Assembly (NCBI GenBank): GCA_050258555.1 | Contig: JBLMZA010000018.1 | Span: 1 to 37,686, forward strand | Direction: 5' to 3' | Source of the DNA: CAISDA01 sp050258555 | GTDB lineage: Bacteria; Bacteroidota; Ignavibacteria; UBA10030; UBA8401 | DNA length: 37,686 nucleotides | Shown: positions 29,898 to 37,395 of the stretch, one piece after another | Layout: the number at the start of each line of letters is the position of its first letter | Position numbering within the stretch: the first letter of the stretch is position 1 | Translations under genes and position numbers: made by a program | Notes under the pieces: generated by a model | What the model was told of the DNA's origin: nothing | Seen by the model: only the letters and a program-made list of their open reading frames with translations | Database searches by the model: none

Positions 29898-30839
29898 TCA
29901 GCGAAGAGAGTCTTCCAGAAGAGCGGTGATGCCCAGGAGCGCCGCATTGTCGTTCAGAAGCGAAGGCGCAATGTCGACGCGTCCCCACGGCGTCCAGGCA
30001 AGACCCTCCACATAATTTTTGACAAACGGCAGTATGACATCGGCCGATTGCATGATGCCTCCGCCCAGGATGACGAGTTCGGGATCATAGGCATGGATCA
30101 GATTCACGACGCAGGCGCTCCAGGCGCGCAGGCTTCGCTGCACGAGCTTGACGGAGAGTTCGTCGCCGCGCGATGCCATGGCAAAGACGGTCTCATAATC
30201 GATCGTGCCGGCCTGGGCAAGCAGGCTCGTCGAAAAATGCGGATCCGAACGCGCCAGGCGCGGCAGGCTCCATGTGGAGGCTTCGGTTTCGACGCATCCG
30301 ACGTTGCCGCAGTTGCAGCGGTGTCCGAGATAGTTGATCGTGAAGTGTCCGCCGAGACATCCGGCCTGATAATGCCGGCCGCAGAGAAGCCGTCCGCCCA
30401 TCATCGCCGCTCCGCCCACGCCCGTGCCGAGCGTCACCATGACGATGTCGCCCGTGCCGGCGCCCGCCCCGTAGCGGTGCTCGCCCATGAGCGCCGAGCG
30501 CGCGTCGTTTTCCAGATACACGGGCAGATCAAACGCATCGAGCGCCCATTTCTTCAGATCGATCGAGGGCGCATCGGCATATTTTTCGTTCACCGAAAGC
30601 ACGCGCTTCGCCTCGGTATCGATGATGCCCGGCATGGCGATGCCGATGCCGGCACAGTCGCCCGATGGGATGCCCGCGCGCTGCAAAAGCTCGCGCACGG
30701 CTTCCTCGATCAAAGGAAGCCGTGCTTCAAGCCCGCTTGATGAGAAGGCTTCGAGCATCGTGGTCGCCCGAACGCTTCTGCCCTCCACGATGCCAACCTT
30801 GATGCGCGTTCCGCCGAGATCGAGCGCAATCGCTTTCAT
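29898..30839 (-). CDS. ROK-family sugar kinase (probable glucokinase)
   Basis: 313 residues. ALDLGGTRIKVGIVEG is the phosphate-1 (ATP) loop. ENDARSALMGEHRYGAG and IVMVTLGTGVGGAAMMGGRL are the substrate and phosphate-2 motifs. GHFTINYLG then CNCGNVGCVETEAS is the ROK signature with the zinc-binding CxCGxxGCxE. It phosphorylates glucose, mannose, fructose or N-acetylated hexoses with ATP. It has no N-terminal helix-turn-helix, so it is an enzyme rather than a ROK repressor. AGGAAAG lies 8 nt before ATG 30839. It is the second gene of the operon, 17 bp after a phosphoglucose isomerase gene; with the isomerases and sugar porter it forms an uptake-to-fructose-6-phosphate route. Confidence 0.94.
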   Translation of the reverse strand: MKAIALDLGGTRIKVGIVEGRSVRATTMLEAFSSSGLEARLPLIEEAVRELLQRAGIPSGDCAGIGIAMPGIIDTEAKRVLSVNEKYADAPSIDLKKWALDAFDLPVYLENDARSALMGEHRYGAGAGTGDIVMVTLGTGVGGAAMMGGRLLCGRHYQAGCLGGHFTINYLGHRCNCGNVGCVETEASTWSLPRLARSDPHFSTSLLAQAGTIDYETVFAMASRGDELSVKLVQRSLRAWSACVVNLIHAYDPELVILGGGIMQSADVILPFVKNYVEGLAWTPWGRVDIAPSLLNDNAALLGITALLEDSLR

Positions 30840-30856
30840 CGCCGTCGCTTTCCTGG

Positions 30857-31423
30857 TTATGATATGAGCCGTGGACTGCCTTCGATCGATAGAAGCCGCG
30901 CTGAAAATCCCCCGCTTGCGATCGACCGGTAATCATGTCCCGCATCCGACGGCCAGCAGGCGCCGATGGTGAGCCGGCTCTCCCCGGTATTGGCCGTACG
31001 GTGGGCGGTTTCGGCCGGAATGTAGTGCAGGCTTCCGGGCGTCATCTTCTCCGCCCAGGTGCGCCGCTGCCGGTCCATGAATATGAGCATGCCTTCGCCT
31101 TCAATGGTCCAATAAAATTCCCCTCTGTCGGACTTGGCATGAAAGTGGCCGCGCGTCATGAAATATTCTCGCCCGACGAGTCCGGTCTCGATCACCGTCG
31201 CGCCGAAAAAGAGTCCGCCTTCCGTGCCTTCTTCAACCGGCTGAAGGGACTGCACGCGGTAGACGAGCGTGTCGGGATCGGCCTTGAGGAATGCATCCTG
31301 GTCGGCGAAGAGGCCGCCAAGATCCTTGAGTCGTTTTTCCGTATGCACGATGCCGGGGCCGGAAAGAAGACCGTGCATGCGTCCGGCCGTGAGTGAAGAA
31401 GAGATGATGGAACAATGCTCCAT
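30857..31423 (-). CDS. Cupin-type glucose-6-phosphate isomerase (second copy, 188 aa)
   Basis: A compact cupin PGI of the length usual for archaeal enzymes. TRGHFHAKSDRGEFYWTIEG holds the His-x-His and Glu metal ligands; GMLIFMD follows, and PGSLHYIPAETAHRTANTG holds the fourth ligand His. WPSDAGHDYRSIASGGF is the family C-terminal signature. The start at 31423 (MEHCSIISSSL) is the first ATG after the promoter; a GGAAGG lies about 11 nt upstream. ATG 31378 is a possible later start, close to where shorter homologues begin. It is the first gene of the sugar operon, 17 bp before the ROK kinase. Confidence 0.88.
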   Translation of the reverse strand: MEHCSIISSSLTAGRMHGLLSGPGIVHTEKRLKDLGGLFADQDAFLKADPDTLVYRVQSLQPVEEGTEGGLFFGATVIETGLVGREYFMTRGHFHAKSDRGEFYWTIEGEGMLIFMDRQRRTWAEKMTPGSLHYIPAETAHRTANTGESRLTIGACWPSDAGHDYRSIASGGFSARLLSIEGSPRLIS

Positions 31424-31482
31424 ACGAGACGATGCCTTCCCAGTGTCCAACAGGTGAACAGCGGCGTGGATGGATATCGGAG

Positions 31483-31511
31483 AGTATATCAATAATCATC
31501 TATTTATGCAA
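31483..31511 (-). promoter_or_regulatory. Promoter of the sugar-phosphate operon
   Basis: Minus strand: TTGCAT (31506-31511), a 17-bp spacer, TATACT (31483-31488), 60 bp before the start at 31423. Best -10 box in the window. Small gaps downstream (0-109 bp) suggest that it may drive genes down to 24638 and possibly to 21357. Confidence 0.65.
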
Positions 31512-31527
31512 GCAGATGCTTCCGGTT

Positions 31528-31595
31528 TAAAAAAAGAAATCCCGCGCAAGAAAAAGTGAAAGACGAGGAACAGTGTCTTTCGTTTTCTGCGCGGG
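31528..31595 (-). terminator. Intrinsic terminator of the FucP-type permease gene
   Basis: On the minus strand, 40 bp after the permease stop: a long imperfect hairpin. The CCCGCGCA/TGCGCGGG base (31541-31548 and 31588-31595) is extended by AAAGAC (31559-31564) pairing with GTCTTT (31574-31579). It is followed by ATTTCTTTTTTT, a T-rich tract. It separates the permease gene from the next operon. Confidence 0.8.
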
Positions 31596-31634
31596 AAGCG
31601 CTTCGCCTAAAAAAAGCGATGGGAAGATGGCGCG

Positions 31635-33263
31635 TTAGTGTCCGCCGCCGATTTGCGTATCGAAATCAAGTCCCTGCTTGCTCAGCACGTCCTTGATCTT
31701 CCATGCGAGGAAGGCCAGGAAGAGGAAGCAGACAATCGGGACGATATAGGACATGTGGATATTGACCACATCGGCCAGCGCTCCCTGGAAGGGAGGAATC
31801 ACCGCGCCGCCCAGAATCATCATCACCAGGAAGGCCGAGCCTTCGCTCGTGTATTTGCCCAAGCCCGCCAGTCCGAGCGAGAAGATGCAGGGCCACATCA
31901 CCGAGCAGAAGAGTCCGCCGGCAAGGAACGCGTAGATCGACACCATGCCGGTGGAGACCATGCCCAGAATCATCGCTGCCGCGGCAAGAAGGGCAAGCGT
32001 CATCAGCGTCTTCATCGGCTTTTCCTGGCCGAAGAAGATGCCCGCGATCAAGACCGCGATGCAGATCGGATAGAGATAGAGCATGCTCACATCATTGCCT
32101 CTGCCGGCATTGATCAGAAGGATGAGGGCGAAGGCGGCAAAGGGCACGACGAACGTGAGCACGCGCTTCATCGTCCTGGAGAGATTGAAGACCGAGATCG
32201 CCGCCGTCCAGCGGCCGATCATGAGGCTGCCCCAGTAGAGCGAGATGAACTGCGACATGTGCGACTCGTCGTAGGCGCCGAACTCCGGCAGCTTCAAAAG
32301 CGCGCCCATGTTGCTCTGTATCGTCACTTCCACGCCCACGTATGTGAAGATGCCGAACATGCCGAGAATGAGCTGGGGATACTTCATGGCGCCCCAGCCG
32401 TCGTTCGATTTCGAGGCCATCATGTAGGAGATCGCCAGCACGATGAAGACGAGCGCCAGCGCGAAGCTCGAAAGCGAGAGCTTCGACAGATCGGTCGCCT
32501 GGCCGATGGCGATGATCACGCCGAGTCCGAGCGTCAGGGCCGTCAGGCTCATGAGGGCCTTCGGGCTTGCCTCGACATGCTCTTCGAAGCTCAGGTTCGG
32601 CAGCTTTTTCGAGAACATGAAAATCAGCGCGGCAAGCAGAAACACGCCGGCGACGATCGTATAGAGGAAGCGGATCTGTCCGATATCGGCGGCGCCGGCG
32701 GCCCCCTCGGCAATCGAGCCGAAGAGCACCACAGAGACGATCAAGGGTCCGATCGTCGTGCCGAAGCTGTTGACGCTGCCGGCCAGATTCAGACGGTGCG
32801 AACCCGTCGAGGGATCGCCGAGCGCGATGGCAAAGGGCTGGGCCGATGTCTGCTGAAGCGAGAAGCCGAGCGCGATCACGAAGAAGGCGCCGAGAATGTA
32901 CGGGAACGCGCCCGAATACGATCCCGTCGCATCGATGCCGCCGGCATTGACCGCGGGAATCATGAGAATCGCGCCGGCAATCGAGATGAAGAGTCCGAGG
33001 ATGATGCCTTTTTTGTAGCCGATCTTGTTCAGGATATCCACTTTTGTGAGCACGGTGCTTAAAAAGAGAATATACGAACCGATGTAGTATGCTCCGTAAA
33101 AGGCCGTGTCGATCAGCTGCGATTCGAACTGCGTCAGCTGGAAGAACTTTTTACAGAACGGAATGAAGATGCCGTTCGAGGCGGCAATGAATCCCCAAAA
33201 GAAAAACACCGTTACCAATGTCGCCAACGCTCCCGTATTCGTCGGCTGTTTCGTCTGGCTCAT
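31635..33263 (-). CDS. FucP/FHS-family MFS sugar permease
   Basis: 541 residues, about 12-14 helices. TVFFFWGFIAASNGIFIPFC and the following ESQLIDTAFYGAYYIGSYI are the hallmark of the fucose:H+ symporter (FHS) family, which also covers glucose/galactose and N-acetylglucosamine permeases of FCB and proteobacteria. GFSLQQTSAQPFAIALGDP, SHRLNLAGSVNSFGTTIGP and FLVMMILGGAVIPPFQGALA are further family motifs. It is about 100 residues longer than E. coli FucP, with the extra length in the central loop and helices. The start at 33263 has AAAGGA 10 nt upstream; the frame is open 28 codons further, but MSQTKQPTNTGALA fits the family. It lies 80 bp from the GlnRS stop; no clear promoter is seen in that gap. 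Substrate unassigned. Confidence 0.9.
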   Translation of the reverse strand: MSQTKQPTNTGALATLVTVFFFWGFIAASNGIFIPFCKKFFQLTQFESQLIDTAFYGAYYIGSYILFLSTVLTKVDILNKIGYKKGIILGLFISIAGAILMIPAVNAGGIDATGSYSGAFPYILGAFFVIALGFSLQQTSAQPFAIALGDPSTGSHRLNLAGSVNSFGTTIGPLIVSVVLFGSIAEGAAGAADIGQIRFLYTIVAGVFLLAALIFMFSKKLPNLSFEEHVEASPKALMSLTALTLGLGVIIAIGQATDLSKLSLSSFALALVFIVLAISYMMASKSNDGWGAMKYPQLILGMFGIFTYVGVEVTIQSNMGALLKLPEFGAYDESHMSQFISLYWGSLMIGRWTAAISVFNLSRTMKRVLTFVVPFAAFALILLINAGRGNDVSMLYLYPICIAVLIAGIFFGQEKPMKTLMTLALLAAAAMILGMVSTGMVSIYAFLAGGLFCSVMWPCIFSLGLAGLGKYTSEGSAFLVMMILGGAVIPPFQGALADVVNIHMSYIVPIVCFLFLAFLAWKIKDVLSKQGLDFDTQIGGGH

Positions 33264-33343
33264 AGAAGATGGGTCCTTTGTGTGAACTGCTTTTTGTGTA
33301 TGGTAGGATGACCGCTGGTCTGTTATGTCTGCTGCTTGTTTTC

Positions 33344-35032
33344 TCACATTCGTTTCTGCTCGATCTTCGCCCAGGTGTCCTTCAGCGACACGATGCGGTT
33401 GAAGACCGGAGCGCCGGGCTTCGAGTCGCGCACATCAGCGCAGAAGTATCCCATGCGCTCGAACTGATAGCGCGCGCCGGGCGCGGCCGCTTCAAGGCTC
33501 TGTTCGAGCTTGCAGTGGTGCAGCACCTGGAGCGAATCCGGATTCAGATTCGAGAGGAAGTCCATGCCCTCTTCGGCGTCGTCCGGATTTTCCTTGAGGA
33601 AGAGCCGGTCGTAGAGGCGCACTTCGGCGTCGACGGCCGAGTCTGCCGAGACCCAGTGGATCGTCGCCTTCACCTTGCGCGCGGCGGCGGGCATGCCGCT
33701 TTTCGTCTCGGGATCGTACGTGCAGTGGATCTCACGGATCGACCCGTCCTCGTTCTTCACGACATCGACGCACTTGATAATGTAGCCGTAGCGCAGGCGC
33801 ACTTCCGTTCCGGGAGAGAGCCGGAAATATTTCGGCGGCGGCACTTCCCGGAAGTCATCCTGCTCGATGTAGAGCTCGCGCGAGAAGCGGACTTTGCGCA
33901 TGCCGGCCGAGGCATCCTCGGGATTATTGACGGCATCGAGCAGTTCGCTTTCCCCTGCCGTGTAATTGGTGATCACGACCTTCACGGGATTCAGCACGGC
34001 CATGGCGCGGCTGGCGCGCTTATTGAGATCCTCGCGGATCGCATGCTCCAGAAGCGCCACATCGATCGTCGAATCGCGCTTGGCCACGCTGATCGTGTCG
34101 CAGAAATTTCTGATTGCCTCGGCCGTATAGCCTCTTCGCCTGTATCCGGCGATGGTGGGCATGCGCGGATCATCCCATCCCGAGACGTGCCCTTCCGTGA
34201 CCAGCTTCAGGAGCTTGCGCTTGCTCAAGACGGTGTATGTGAGATTGAGCCTCGCGAATTCGATCTGCCGCGGATGGTAGACGTTCAGCTCGTCAAGAAA
34301 CCAGTCGTAGAGCGGGCGGTGGTTTTCGAACTCGAGCGTGCAGATCGAATGCGTGATGCCTTCGAGCGAATCCTCGATGCCGTGCGCCCAGTCGTACGTC
34401 GGATAGATGCACCAGGCGGAACCCTGCCGGTGATGATCCTCATGCACGATCCGGTACATGATCGGGTCTCTCAGATTGATGTTGGGCGAGGACATGTCGA
34501 TTCGGGCGCGGAGCGTCTTTGCGCCGTCGGCGAATTCTCCCTTTCTCATGCGCGCAAACAGATCGAGGTTCTCCTGGACCGAGCGGTTCCTGTACGGGCT
34601 TTCCGTTCCCGGCTCGGTGAGCGTGCCGCGCATCCGGCGGATCTCGTCGCCCGAGAGATCGCAGACATACGCCTTCCCCTTTTTGATCATCTCGACGGCA
34701 TAGCCGTACATCGTCTCGAAATAATCGGATGCGAAGAAGAGCCGGTCTTCGAACTCGCCGCCGAGCCACTTCACGTCATCGACGATCGAGTCGACGTATT
34801 CCTGCTCCTCCTTCGTCGGATTGGTGTCGTCGAATCGGAGGTTGAACCTGCCGCGATATTCACGGGCGATGCCGTAATTGAGGCAGATCGATTTTGCATG
34901 GCCGATGTGGAGATACCCGTTGGGTTCGGGGGGGAAGCGTGTGTGGACGTGCTCGAATTTCTTGGCTGCCAGGTCTTCGTTGATGATATCGCGGATGAAA
35001 TCGGATTTCTCGGTGCTGATGGGTTCGGTCAT
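33344..35032 (-). CDS. glnS: Glutaminyl-tRNA synthetase
   Basis: 562 residues, close to E. coli GlnS (554). The class I signatures are FPPEPNGYLHIGHAKSICLN (HIGH) and TYTVLSKRKLLKLV (KMSKS-like). RFDDTNPTKEEQEYVDSI, SSPNINLRDPIMYRI and WCIYPTYDWAHGIEDSLEGI are GlnRS rather than GluRS sequence, and the C-terminal anticodon-binding beta barrels are complete (YIEQDDFREVPPPKYFRLSP). It charges tRNA-Gln directly, so this organism need not rely on GatCAB for Gln-tRNA. It lies 82 bp after the Ppx gene; that gap holds a large inverted repeat. The start at 35032 is standard, but the ribosome site is weak. Confidence 0.97.
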   Translation of the reverse strand: MTEPISTEKSDFIRDIINEDLAAKKFEHVHTRFPPEPNGYLHIGHAKSICLNYGIAREYRGRFNLRFDDTNPTKEEQEYVDSIVDDVKWLGGEFEDRLFFASDYFETMYGYAVEMIKKGKAYVCDLSGDEIRRMRGTLTEPGTESPYRNRSVQENLDLFARMRKGEFADGAKTLRARIDMSSPNINLRDPIMYRIVHEDHHRQGSAWCIYPTYDWAHGIEDSLEGITHSICTLEFENHRPLYDWFLDELNVYHPRQIEFARLNLTYTVLSKRKLLKLVTEGHVSGWDDPRMPTIAGYRRRGYTAEAIRNFCDTISVAKRDSTIDVALLEHAIREDLNKRASRAMAVLNPVKVVITNYTAGESELLDAVNNPEDASAGMRKVRFSRELYIEQDDFREVPPPKYFRLSPGTEVRLRYGYIIKCVDVVKNEDGSIREIHCTYDPETKSGMPAAARKVKATIHWVSADSAVDAEVRLYDRLFLKENPDDAEEGMDFLSNLNPDSLQVLHHCKLEQSLEAAAPGARYQFERMGYFCADVRDSKPGAPVFNRIVSLKDTWAKIEQKRM

Positions 35033-35042
35033 AGGACTCTTG

Positions 35043-35108
35043 TGTGTTTGTTCTCATGGAATGACTGCAGTATATAAAAATAAGAAAATTTTTCCATGAA
35101 ACAAACAC
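35043..35108. repeat. Long imperfect inverted repeat between the Ppx and glnS genes
   Basis: GTGTTTGTTCTCATGGAA (35043-35060) and TTCCATGAAACAAACAC (35092-35108) pair over 17 bases with one bulge, around a ~31-nt A/T-rich centre that contains a -10-like TATACT (35069-35074, minus strand). It begins 6 bp after the Ppx stop and ends 10 bp before the GlnRS start codon, so it could act as a terminator for Ppx or as a leader hairpin on glnS mRNA. Confidence 0.6.
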
Positions 35109-35114
35109 GCGCGC

Positions 35115-36665
35115 CTACCCCATGAACTCCAGGCGCGTATGGAACGTCTCCTCGAAGAGCTCCTTCTTGCGCTCGGCGCCCCAGAGCTCGAGCTCGCCAT
35201 CGGCGTGATTTTTCCTGACGAGCGTGAATGTGCAGTGCGAGCGCCCGATCTGGGCGCGCACATCCCTGATCGCGCCGGCGTGCGTGCGGTCGAGTCCGTC
35301 GGCCACGCGCAAAATGGAGGCGAGCTTGTGCACCACCAGCTGCTCCTCGCTCTCGAGCCTGTTGTAGCCTTCATGCTTGACTTTCGGATGACTCTTGCGG
35401 TGATAGCGCGCGACATTGGCGATAATCTCCTTCTCGTTTTCGGTGAATCCGAGCAGCTCCGCATTGCGGATCAGATAGTACGAGTGGCGGTGATGCTGGG
35501 CGTGCGAGACGAAGAGGCCGACTTCATGCAACAGCGCCGCGGCCTCGAGATACGCGCGCTCTCTGGCGCCCAGATGATGCAAGGCTTCGGTCTGGTCGAA
35601 GATCCGGAGCGCGAGGCAGGCCACATGATGCGCATGCTTTTTTTCATACTGGAAGTTCGAGGCGATATGGAGCACGCTTGCATAGCGGATGTCATGGAGA
35701 TGATCGAGCGTCGTTTGGCGGTAGAATTTTTCGATCGTATCGAGGATGATGCCTTCGCGGAGCGCGAAGTCGGAAATCGTCATCGCCTTCAAGCCGAGCA
35801 CATCGAAGATCTCGGAAAGGATCACCGCGCCCGCCGCGATGATATCGGCGCGCGCCGGATCGAGCCCCGGAATTTTTGCGCGCTCGGCGGGCTCGGCTTT
35901 CGAGAGCACCGAGTCGACCGCATGCGCCAATTCCTTCTTCGTGAAGGAAAATCCGTTCATCGGCAGATCGTCCTTCATGCCGCGCGCGGCGGCCGTGATC
36001 TGCGCCAGGTTCGTGATCGTGCCGGAGGAGCCGATGGCGATCTCGAAGGTTTCGTGCGAGAGGGCGCGCTCGACCGGCGTGAGGACGCCGCGCACATAAT
36101 GCCGGCATTCGCTGATCGCCTTTTTCGGGGCATGCCCTTCCGGGAAAAACCGCTCTGTCATGCGCACCGCGCCGAGCTTGAGGCTGTTATTATAGAGCAC
36201 CGTTCGCTCATGGCCCAGAAGGAATTCCGTGGAGCCTCCGCCGATATCCATCATGAGATGGCGCTTTTTATAGACCGGCAGCGCCTGCAGCACGCCCAGA
36301 TGGATGAGCCGGGCCTCTTCGATGCCCGAGGCGATCTCGACGCGTATGCCGGTTTCGCTTCGGACGCGCCGGGCGAACTCTTCCTTATTGAGCGCTTCGC
36401 GCACGGCGCTGGTGGCGATGGCGCGGATTTCGGCGCCGGCACTGTCGGCGATGAGCCGGAAGCGCCGGAGCGCCAGAAGCGCGCGGTCCATGGCCGCATC
36501 CGACAAATATTTCATGTCGGTCGAGCCGGCGCCCAGGCGCACCAGGGCCTTTTCGCGCGTGAGCGTCCGGAATCCGGCCGATTCCGGATCGATCTCGGCC
36601 ACGATCAGATGAATCGAGTTGGTGCCGATATCAACGGCGGCGAGGTTTTTCTTCTGCGTCTTCAT
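35115..36665 (-). CDS. Ppx/GppA exopolyphosphatase family protein with HD domain
   Basis: 516 residues, the length of full Ppx/GppA proteins. The two actin-like halves have NLAAVDIGTNSIHLIVAEI (phosphate 1), MMDIGGGSTEFLLG (phosphate 2), AIGSSGTITNLAQI and RADIIAAGAVIL. The C-terminal third (~310-516) is HD-like: HHVACLALRIFDQTE, AAALLHEVGLFVSHAQHHRH and ASILRVADGLDRTHAGAIRD. The family degrades polyphosphate, or converts pppGpp to ppGpp in the stringent response; the sequence alone does not decide. The start at 36665 overlaps the end of the upstream kinase gene by 35 nt, so they are co-translated. Confidence 0.93.
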   Translation of the reverse strand: MKTQKKNLAAVDIGTNSIHLIVAEIDPESAGFRTLTREKALVRLGAGSTDMKYLSDAAMDRALLALRRFRLIADSAGAEIRAIATSAVREALNKEEFARRVRSETGIRVEIASGIEEARLIHLGVLQALPVYKKRHLMMDIGGGSTEFLLGHERTVLYNNSLKLGAVRMTERFFPEGHAPKKAISECRHYVRGVLTPVERALSHETFEIAIGSSGTITNLAQITAAARGMKDDLPMNGFSFTKKELAHAVDSVLSKAEPAERAKIPGLDPARADIIAAGAVILSEIFDVLGLKAMTISDFALREGIILDTIEKFYRQTTLDHLHDIRYASVLHIASNFQYEKKHAHHVACLALRIFDQTEALHHLGARERAYLEAAALLHEVGLFVSHAQHHRHSYYLIRNAELLGFTENEKEIIANVARYHRKSHPKVKHEGYNRLESEEQLVVHKLASILRVADGLDRTHAGAIRDVRAQIGRSHCTFTLVRKNHADGELELWGAERKKELFEETFHTRLEFMG

Positions 36666-37395
36666 CGGTGTCCAGAACGGCGAGGATCCCCTGCTTGAGC
36701 GCGCGGTTGGTCTCATCGAAGCTGCGCCCGGCATCGATCACGTGAAAGTTGAATTCCGGCGTCATCAGGTCGAACTCCTTCAGGATGCGCCTCTGGTACT
36801 CGACGAAGCTGTCGTAGAAATCCTCTCCCAGATGCAGATCCATGCCGGACTCCCAGAAATCCATTCCCTGTCCCGATTCATCGACCCAGTAGCGCTTGTG
36901 GAGCGACTGGCTGTTGATGACGCGCGGGATCAGATCTTCGACCGTCACGCGCATGTAAAAGACCGCATCGGGTTCGAGCGCGAACGAGAAGACCTTGCGG
37001 ATCCACTGGCGGTCGGCGCCGCGCACGGTCGAGCGCGCAAACGCCGTGAAGCAGTAGCGGTCGGCCAATACGATGAAGCCCGAACGCAGGGCCGGAATGA
37101 TCTCGTGCTCCAGGCGGTCGGCAAAATCCGCCGCATACAAAAGGCTGAACGTGTTGACATTGAGCGAGTGCCCGCTTTTGGCGTCATCGATCGCCTTGCC
37201 CATCAGAAGCGACCGTGTCCATCCGGTGGTGATGACGCCGTAGCCCTTCACCTCGAGCCAGTCCTTGAGCGCATCCAGCTGCGAGGAGCGCCCGGCGCCG
37301 TCGGTGCCTTCGATCACGATGAGCTTGCCGGTGATGCCTTCCAGATTCACATACGGCAATCCGATGCCGAAATAGGTGCTTGCCTTAGGCGACAT
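36631..37395 (-). CDS. Thymidylate-kinase-like P-loop kinase with altered Walker A
   Basis: 254 residues, against 200-215 for a usual dTMP kinase. KLIVIEGTDGAGRSSQLDAL is the P-loop; the normal GxDGxGKST reads GTDGAGRSS, so the invariant Lys is Arg. VLADRYCFTAFARSTVRGAD contains the DRY substrate motif, and the lid region is replaced by a longer insert (HKRYWVDESGQGMDFWESGM). TGWTRSLLMGKAI replaces the usual TREPGGT loop. AGGAGG is 9 nt before ATG 37395; ATG 37401 lies too close to it. It overlaps the tandem paralogue upstream by 11 nt and the Ppx gene downstream by 35 nt. It may be a dTMP kinase, or a divergent kinase of unknown substrate; the altered residues make classical activity uncertain. 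Confidence 0.85.
   Translation of the reverse strand: MSPKASTYFGIGLPYVNLEGITGKLIVIEGTDGAGRSSQLDALKDWLEVKGYGVITTGWTRSLLMGKAIDDAKSGHSLNVNTFSLLYAADFADRLEHEIIPALRSGFIVLADRYCFTAFARSTVRGADRQWIRKVFSFALEPDAVFYMRVTVEDLIPRVINSQSLHKRYWVDESGQGMDFWESGMDLHLGEDFYDSFVEYQRRILKEFDLMTPEFNFHVIDAGRSFDETNRALKQGILAVLDTDEDAEEKPRRR

Noticed and set aside
28197..30740. An 847-codon plus-strand open frame opposite the mannose-6-phosphate isomerase and ROK kinase genes
   Set aside because: Same reason: it is the complement of two clearly assigned enzymes, spans their gene boundary, and shows no domain.
29898..30839. ROK protein as a transcriptional repressor for the operators at 2484 and 16698
   Set aside because: It lacks an N-terminal DNA-binding domain; it begins directly with the ATP-binding loop.
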